From an uncultured Alphaproteobacteria bacterium (GTDB taxonomy: Bacteria; Pseudomonadota; Alphaproteobacteria; Rs-D84), in assembly GCA_937900435.1 (NCBI GenBank), contig CALCEG010000087.1:1-8884 (forward strand): DNA of 8,884 nucleotides. Reading direction: 5' to 3'. Shown piece after piece: positions 5,125 to 8,884 of the stretch. Each line of letters begins with the position of its first letter. Position 1 is the first letter of the stretch. The translations under genes and the position numbers were made by a program. The notes beneath the pieces were generated by a model, which ran no database searches, was not told where the DNA came from, and saw only the letters and a list, made by a program, of their open reading frames with translations.

Positions 5125-6561
5125 CTAATAAGATTTTGCTACGAACACATAATCTGGATTGCTATCGTCCAAACAGCGACGAGTAATTTTATATTTCTCC
5201 ATCAATTCATCAAATCTTTCATTTGTTGTCATTTCATATTTGATGCGGAAAAATCCAATCGTGCCATCCGCCAACGCAGCGTCCAACGCATCCAAGTCTG
5301 CAACATCGTGTATCATTTCACGATTGCGTTGTTCAACGCGTGCAACCATAGTGTCGTGAATGTCGCGCATAATATCGTTAACCATCGCGACCAGTTCATC
5401 AACAGAAACTGTGCGTTTTGATTCGCGTCCGATATCACGACGTGTAATCGTTACCATTCCAGATTCCATTTCGCGTGCACCGATTTCAACGCGCAGTGGA
5501 ACACCACGTTTAATCCATTTCCACATTTTGTCTGGCGCACGCATATCTGTTGTATCAACCAAGACACGAACGCCCATTTCGCGCAATTTATCGCCCAACT
5601 GTTCCGAATAAGAATTCAGTGCATCTGCGGTTTCTTCGCGCGTGATAGGTATAATCACAACTTGATAAGGCGCAACCGCTGGTGGTAAAACCAACCCATC
5701 GTCATCGGAATGAATCATAAACATAGACCCCATCATACGCGTTGTTGTTCCCCACGATGTTGTCCAACCATGCTGCAACTTTCCATCCGTACCCAAGAAT
5801 TGAATACCAAACGATTTCGAGAAATGTTGACCCAAATCGTGCGAAGTCCCAGCCTGCAGTGCTTTACCATCTTGCATAATATGTTCCAGTGTATATGTAT
5901 GGTCGGCACCTGCAAATCGTTCTTCTGGGGTTTTTTCGCCCATAATAGACGGTATTGCCAGTATTTCACGCATATAATCACCATACATTTTATGCATTTT
6001 GCGTGCATCTGCATTTGCTTCTTCGTGTGTTGCAAACACGTTATGTCCTTCTTGCCAATTAAATTCAGAAGTACGCAAGAACATACGCGGACGCATTTCC
6101 CAACGCATAACATTTACCCACTGATTTAATTTTAACGGCAAATCGCGATAAGACTGAACCCAGCGGGACATTGCTTCGCCAATGATAGTTTCGGACGTAG
6201 GACGTATTATATAAGGTTCTGTTAATTTCGAATCTGGGTCAGGTTGCAACGTGCCATCAATCATTTTCAGGCGGTGATGCGTAACCACTGCACATTCTTT
6301 GGCAAAACCTGCGACATGTTCGGCTTCTTTATTAAAAAAGTCGATTGGTATCAACAGTGGGAAATTTGCATTTTGCACACCATGTGCCTTGATACGTCTG
6401 TCCATTTCATCGCGCATCAGTTCCCAAATTGCCCAACCGTATGGTTTAATAGTCATACATCCACGCACAGGTGCATTTTCTGCTAAATCGGCAGCGACTA
6501 TCAGGTTTTGATACCATTCGCTAAAGTTTTCTGCACGCGTTGGTGTTATAGCTGTTTTCAT
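5125..6561 (-). CDS. proS: Prolyl-tRNA synthetase, archaeal/eukaryotic-type (type 3)
   Basis: It attaches proline to tRNA(Pro). The 478-residue product belongs to the type 3 class II enzymes: RPTSET (residues 120-125), motif 2 region with MRPRMFLRTSEFNWQEGHN (156-173), AGTSHDLGQHF (237-247), motif 3 with TTTRMMGSMFMIHSDDDGLV (272-291), an anticodon-binding domain from about 298, and the C-terminal extension ending in tyrosine (FVAKSY), a hallmark of this type. There is no INS editing domain. In the C-terminal zinc region only C463 (ITRRC) remains of the usual four cysteines, so zinc binding is probably lost. The start follows a weak AGAG-rich RBS. It is the last gene of a minus-strand cluster, 51 bp after the bacterial-type proS, and ends at a hairpin. 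Sampled GC is about 45 %, like most neighbours. Confidence 0.95.
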   Translation of the reverse strand: MKTAITPTRAENFSEWYQNLIVAADLAENAPVRGCMTIKPYGWAIWELMRDEMDRRIKAHGVQNANFPLLIPIDFFNKEAEHVAGFAKECAVVTHHRLKMIDGTLQPDPDSKLTEPYIIRPTSETIIGEAMSRWVQSYRDLPLKLNQWVNVMRWEMRPRMFLRTSEFNWQEGHNVFATHEEANADARKMHKMYGDYMREILAIPSIMGEKTPEERFAGADHTYTLEHIMQDGKALQAGTSHDLGQHFSKSFGIQFLGTDGKLQHGWTTSWGTTTRMMGSMFMIHSDDDGLVLPPAVAPYQVVIIPITREETADALNSYSEQLGDKLREMGVRVLVDTTDMRAPDKMWKWIKRGVPLRVEIGAREMESGMVTITRRDIGRESKRTVSVDELVAMVNDIMRDIHDTMVARVEQRNREMIHDVADLDALDAALADGTIGFFRIKYEMTTNERFDELMEKYKITRRCLDDSNPDYVFVAKSY

Positions 6562-6612
6562 CTCTATTCTCTTTTTTTTATTATTTCGTCACATATTGTA
6601 TACGCTTTTTAG

Positions 6613-7893
6613 TTATTTACCAGACATTTTTGATATGGTTTCCGTTATTTCTGACAGAACAGTATCCAATCCAAAAGATGTTTTGTAATCGGAAGTATCG
6701 ATATCATTTACACGATATTTTACTTCAACAGAATTATTTGCCAAATTCTTGGAAGAAACAATTAAACGAATTGGCGCGGCAATCAAGTCCGCATCTGCAA
6801 ATTTTTCGCCTGCTCGCACATTTCGATTATCAAGCAAAACTTCAACCCCCAATTTTTTCAAGTCATTATAGATTTTTTCTGCCAATTCAAATGTTTTGTT
6901 TTCGTTATCTGGCAAACCGATTACCTCAACGGCAAAAGGTGCTGTTTCCATATTCCATATTGGACCATTTTCATCTGCACTTTCCTCAATAATTGCGGCC
7001 ATAACACGCGTCACACCAATCCCATAACAACCCATAATTGGTGTTTTTTCTTCACCGTTTGCGTCAGTATATGTCAGATTCATAGATTCTGCATAGAACT
7101 TTCCCAGTTGGAAAATCTGTCCGATTTCGATACCGCGAACTTTACTCAGTTTTTTTGCACATTTTGGACATATTGCAGAATCTTCATCTATAATTTCCTT
7201 ATTTGCGCGAAAGCCACATTCGCACACATACAAGGTATCTTCGCCCATATCCGTTATTAATTGGAATTCGTGTGTAAATTTTCCGCCCATATCGCCAGAT
7301 GAAGCCTGAACATCTACAAAATTTTTCAGACCGCAACGTTTGAACAATCTGCAGTATGCGTCAAAACAGCGCTCGTAGTATTTGTCTAAATCTTCTTGCG
7401 TTTCGTGGAACGAGTAAGCGTCCTTCATAATAAATTCGCGTGTTCTGATTAGTCCTGCACGAACGCGCAGTTCATCTCGGAATTTTGTTTGGATTTGATA
7501 CAGCATAAATGGCATTTGTCGATAAGACCTTAATACAGAACGCGCATAATCAGTGATAACTTCTTCGTGTGTTGGACAGATTACATAATCTGTTCCTGTT
7601 CTGCTTTTGAATTTTGCGATATTGTCCATAGAATCATATCGATTTGTTTCTTTCCACAAATCAGCGGTACAAACAACAGGCAATAATAATTCTTGGCCAT
7701 CAATTTTATTCATTTCGTCGCGAATAATATTTTCGATTTTGCGAACAACGCCCCACCCCAATGGCGTAAGTGTATATCCGCCTTGGAATGTTTGGTGGAT
7801 ATAGCCACCTTTTATTGCCATTTTATGGCCATAAGTTGTCGCGCCAGAAACGTCGCCGATTAATCGGCGGGCGCACAAATTTTCTATCTTCAT
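6613..7893 (-). CDS. proS: Prolyl-tRNA synthetase, bacterial-type, INS domain deleted
   Basis: A second proline-tRNA ligase, of 426 residues. Motif 1 region GGYTLTPLGWGVVRKIE (38-54), CPTHEEV (106-112), motif 2 FRDELRVRAGLIRTREF (138-154) with MKDAYSF (156-162), GIEIGQIFQLG (254-264), motif 3 GCYGIGVTRVMAA (288-300) and the C-terminal anticodon-binding domain are those of bacterial ProRS. Between motifs 2 and 3 the roughly 180-residue INS domain, which hydrolyses Ala-tRNA(Pro), is absent. A short linker with C224, C226, C242 and C245 replaces it, resembling the flanks of INS brought together, and could bind zinc. AAGAG seven bases before the ATG is the RBS. It lies 27 bp after plsC and 51 bp before the type 3 proS. 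Sampled GC is about 36 %, lower than its neighbour, hinting at a different origin. Confidence 0.94.
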   Translation of the reverse strand: MKIENLCARRLIGDVSGATTYGHKMAIKGGYIHQTFQGGYTLTPLGWGVVRKIENIIRDEMNKIDGQELLLPVVCTADLWKETNRYDSMDNIAKFKSRTGTDYVICPTHEEVITDYARSVLRSYRQMPFMLYQIQTKFRDELRVRAGLIRTREFIMKDAYSFHETQEDLDKYYERCFDAYCRLFKRCGLKNFVDVQASSGDMGGKFTHEFQLITDMGEDTLYVCECGFRANKEIIDEDSAICPKCAKKLSKVRGIEIGQIFQLGKFYAESMNLTYTDANGEEKTPIMGCYGIGVTRVMAAIIEESADENGPIWNMETAPFAVEVIGLPDNENKTFELAEKIYNDLKKLGVEVLLDNRNVRAGEKFADADLIAAPIRLIVSSKNLANNSVEVKYRVNDIDTSDYKTSFGLDTVLSEITETISKMSGK

Positions 7894-7920
7894 TTTAGAA
7901 CTCTTATTTTAATGAATTTA

Positions 7921-8742
7921 TTATTTTTTATCTTTTAATTTCATATAAGTTTCCGAAACTTGCTGTTGCAGCACTTCGGCGATTTGTTTTCTATCTAACC
8001 CCGTCAGGGGTGGGGGTGGCAACATAGTGATTTCAACAGTAAAACCACCCAGCATCATTATGTGAAATACTTGACCAAAGGCACTGCGTTCGCGCTTGCA
8101 GTGTGGGCCCATATCAACCTTGGCGTTATCAAAGTATGCAAAATGGTCCGCCATCGTCTGTTCGTCAATAACACTGCCGTCTTTATAACGATAGTGCATT
8201 GCAACCGGTTGAACCGTTATGTCGGAATTTTCAATGAAATTAAACAATGTGCTTTTAAATGGTTTGACGTATGCGCCATTGGTTGTTGTTCCTTCTGGGA
8301 ACAGAATCATTGGGTATTTTACATTTTGTACCGCGCGCTGAACCACAGCCAGCGCGTCGTGTGCGTGTGATGGGCGACGGTCAACAAAAGTCACCCCAAA
8401 TTTTTTTGAAATCCAACCAACCAGTGGCCAATTTTCCATTTCTTTTTTTGCAATAAAGCTACCTTTGAATACGCGTGGGAATGTTGCCAATTCAAACACA
8501 GAAATATGATTAGCGACAATCAATAACGGTCTTTTATCAGACAATTTCCCATGAACAACAATTTTTATTCCGGCCAGTTTCAATAAAAACCACATAAATA
8601 TTGGCATATATCGAACCGACAATCGACCGCGTGGTAATAAAAATATAATTGGCACTTGGATAACGACCAACAGCCAAAACACCACAAATTTAATTGCGGC
8701 AGTTGTTGTATTAAAGATATTTTGTTTGCGTAATTTTGCCAT
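7921..8742 (-). CDS. plsC: 1-acyl-sn-glycerol-3-phosphate acyltransferase (PlsC family)
   Basis: It transfers an acyl chain to lysophosphatidic acid to make phosphatidic acid at the inner membrane. The 273-residue product has a hydrophobic N-terminal membrane segment (about 15-36, followed by PRGR), the acyltransferase block I NHISVFE (78-84), block II VDRRPSHAHDAL (120-131), block III FPEGTTTNG (148-156) and block IV around VQPVAMHY (177-184). In block I the acidic residue of the HX4D catalytic pair is glutamate (H79...E84). The family fit is clear; the exact acyl acceptor is inferred, and a lyso-lipid acyltransferase of another specificity is possible. The start has GAAGAAG upstream, inside the end of the preceding gene, which stops three bases earlier, so the two are likely cotranscribed and coupled. 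Confidence 0.88.
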   Translation of the reverse strand: MAKLRKQNIFNTTTAAIKFVVFWLLVVIQVPIIFLLPRGRLSVRYMPIFMWFLLKLAGIKIVVHGKLSDKRPLLIVANHISVFELATFPRVFKGSFIAKKEMENWPLVGWISKKFGVTFVDRRPSHAHDALAVVQRAVQNVKYPMILFPEGTTTNGAYVKPFKSTLFNFIENSDITVQPVAMHYRYKDGSVIDEQTMADHFAYFDNAKVDMGPHCKRERSAFGQVFHIMMLGGFTVEITMLPPPPLTGLDRKQIAEVLQQQVSETYMKLKDKK

Positions 8743-8745
8743 TTT

Positions 8746-8884
8746 TTATTCTTCTTCTTTATCTTCGGTTTTGTCGCTATCTTCGATATATTCTGCATCA
8801 GCCGCATCTTCGCGTAACAAGAAATCGACCACCGCGCGCAAGACTTTGAACGGGCCAACCACTGGGAAAGTCATAATTTTTCCA
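8746..8884 (-). CDS. Unrecognised small or partial protein with acidic C-terminus
   Basis: An open frame enters from the right edge and stops at 8746-8748, three bases before plsC. The visible part is 45 residues. An ATG at 8872-8874 preceded by TGGA could be its real start, giving a 42-residue protein beginning MTFPVVGPFKVLRAVVDFLL. Otherwise this is the C-terminal end of a longer protein. The first half is hydrophobic/amphipathic and the second half strongly acidic (EYIEDSDKTEDKEEE). I do not recognise the family. The tight spacing to plsC suggests a shared transcript. The sequence covered does not allow a choice between small complete gene and truncated end. Confidence 0.55.
   Translation of the reverse strand, partial: GKIMTFPVVGPFKVLRAVVDFLLREDAADAEYIEDSDKTEDKEEE

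Noticed and set aside
5710..6129. 139-residue plus-strand frame rich in Cys/His within type 3 proS
   Set aside because: It is a shadow of proS codons on the opposite strand, with no RBS and no independent motif.
8580..8858. 92-residue minus-strand frame over the plsC start
   Set aside because: It is out of frame with plsC and with the acidic upstream gene, both of which are better supported.

Overview
The window looks like chromosomal DNA of an AT-leaning alphaproteobacterium, possibly a host-associated or reduced lineage (an inference from gene content, not proven). The main pointers are a GapR/DUF2312 protein, which is an alphaproteobacterial nucleoid factor, secB placed divergently to mltA (a familiar alphaproteobacterial neighbourhood), and a short DUF721/DciA helicase loader. 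All intact genes are housekeeping genes. No transposase, integrase, CRISPR array or tRNA/rRNA gene was found.

Layout. Positions 1-436 carry no credible gene. They hold a roughly 31-nt repeated unit in two clusters (a 55-bp perfect direct repeat at 1-55 and 281-335), two palindromic stem-loops, and the pyk terminator. pyk (minus, 437-1807) is divergent from gapR (plus, 1902-2150), which overlaps by one base a small zinc-finger RNHCP-domain gene (2150-2464) followed by a hairpin terminator. secB (minus, 2505-2930) is divergent from mltA (plus, 3039-4142). mltA runs by overlap into dciA (4117-4455) and ruvC (4452-4934), giving a tightly packed unit for wall remodelling, helicase loading and Holliday-junction resolution. 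A copy of the stem-loop repeat lies behind ruvC.

The right half (5101-8884) is a minus-strand cluster. In transcription order it contains the end of an unrecognised acidic protein, plsC, and two different prolyl-tRNA synthetase genes, ending at a hairpin terminator. The first proS is bacterial-type with the editing (INS) domain deleted and a four-cysteine remnant in its place. The second is archaeal/eukaryotic-type (type 3), keeps its C-terminal tyrosine and has lost most zinc ligands.

The best candidate for something unusual is this side-by-side pair of non-orthologous prolyl-tRNA synthetases. Neither carries a cis editing domain, and the bacterial-type copy is clearly more AT-rich in the samples counted. 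The second most interesting signal is the family of small stem-loop repeats whose stems differ by compensating changes.
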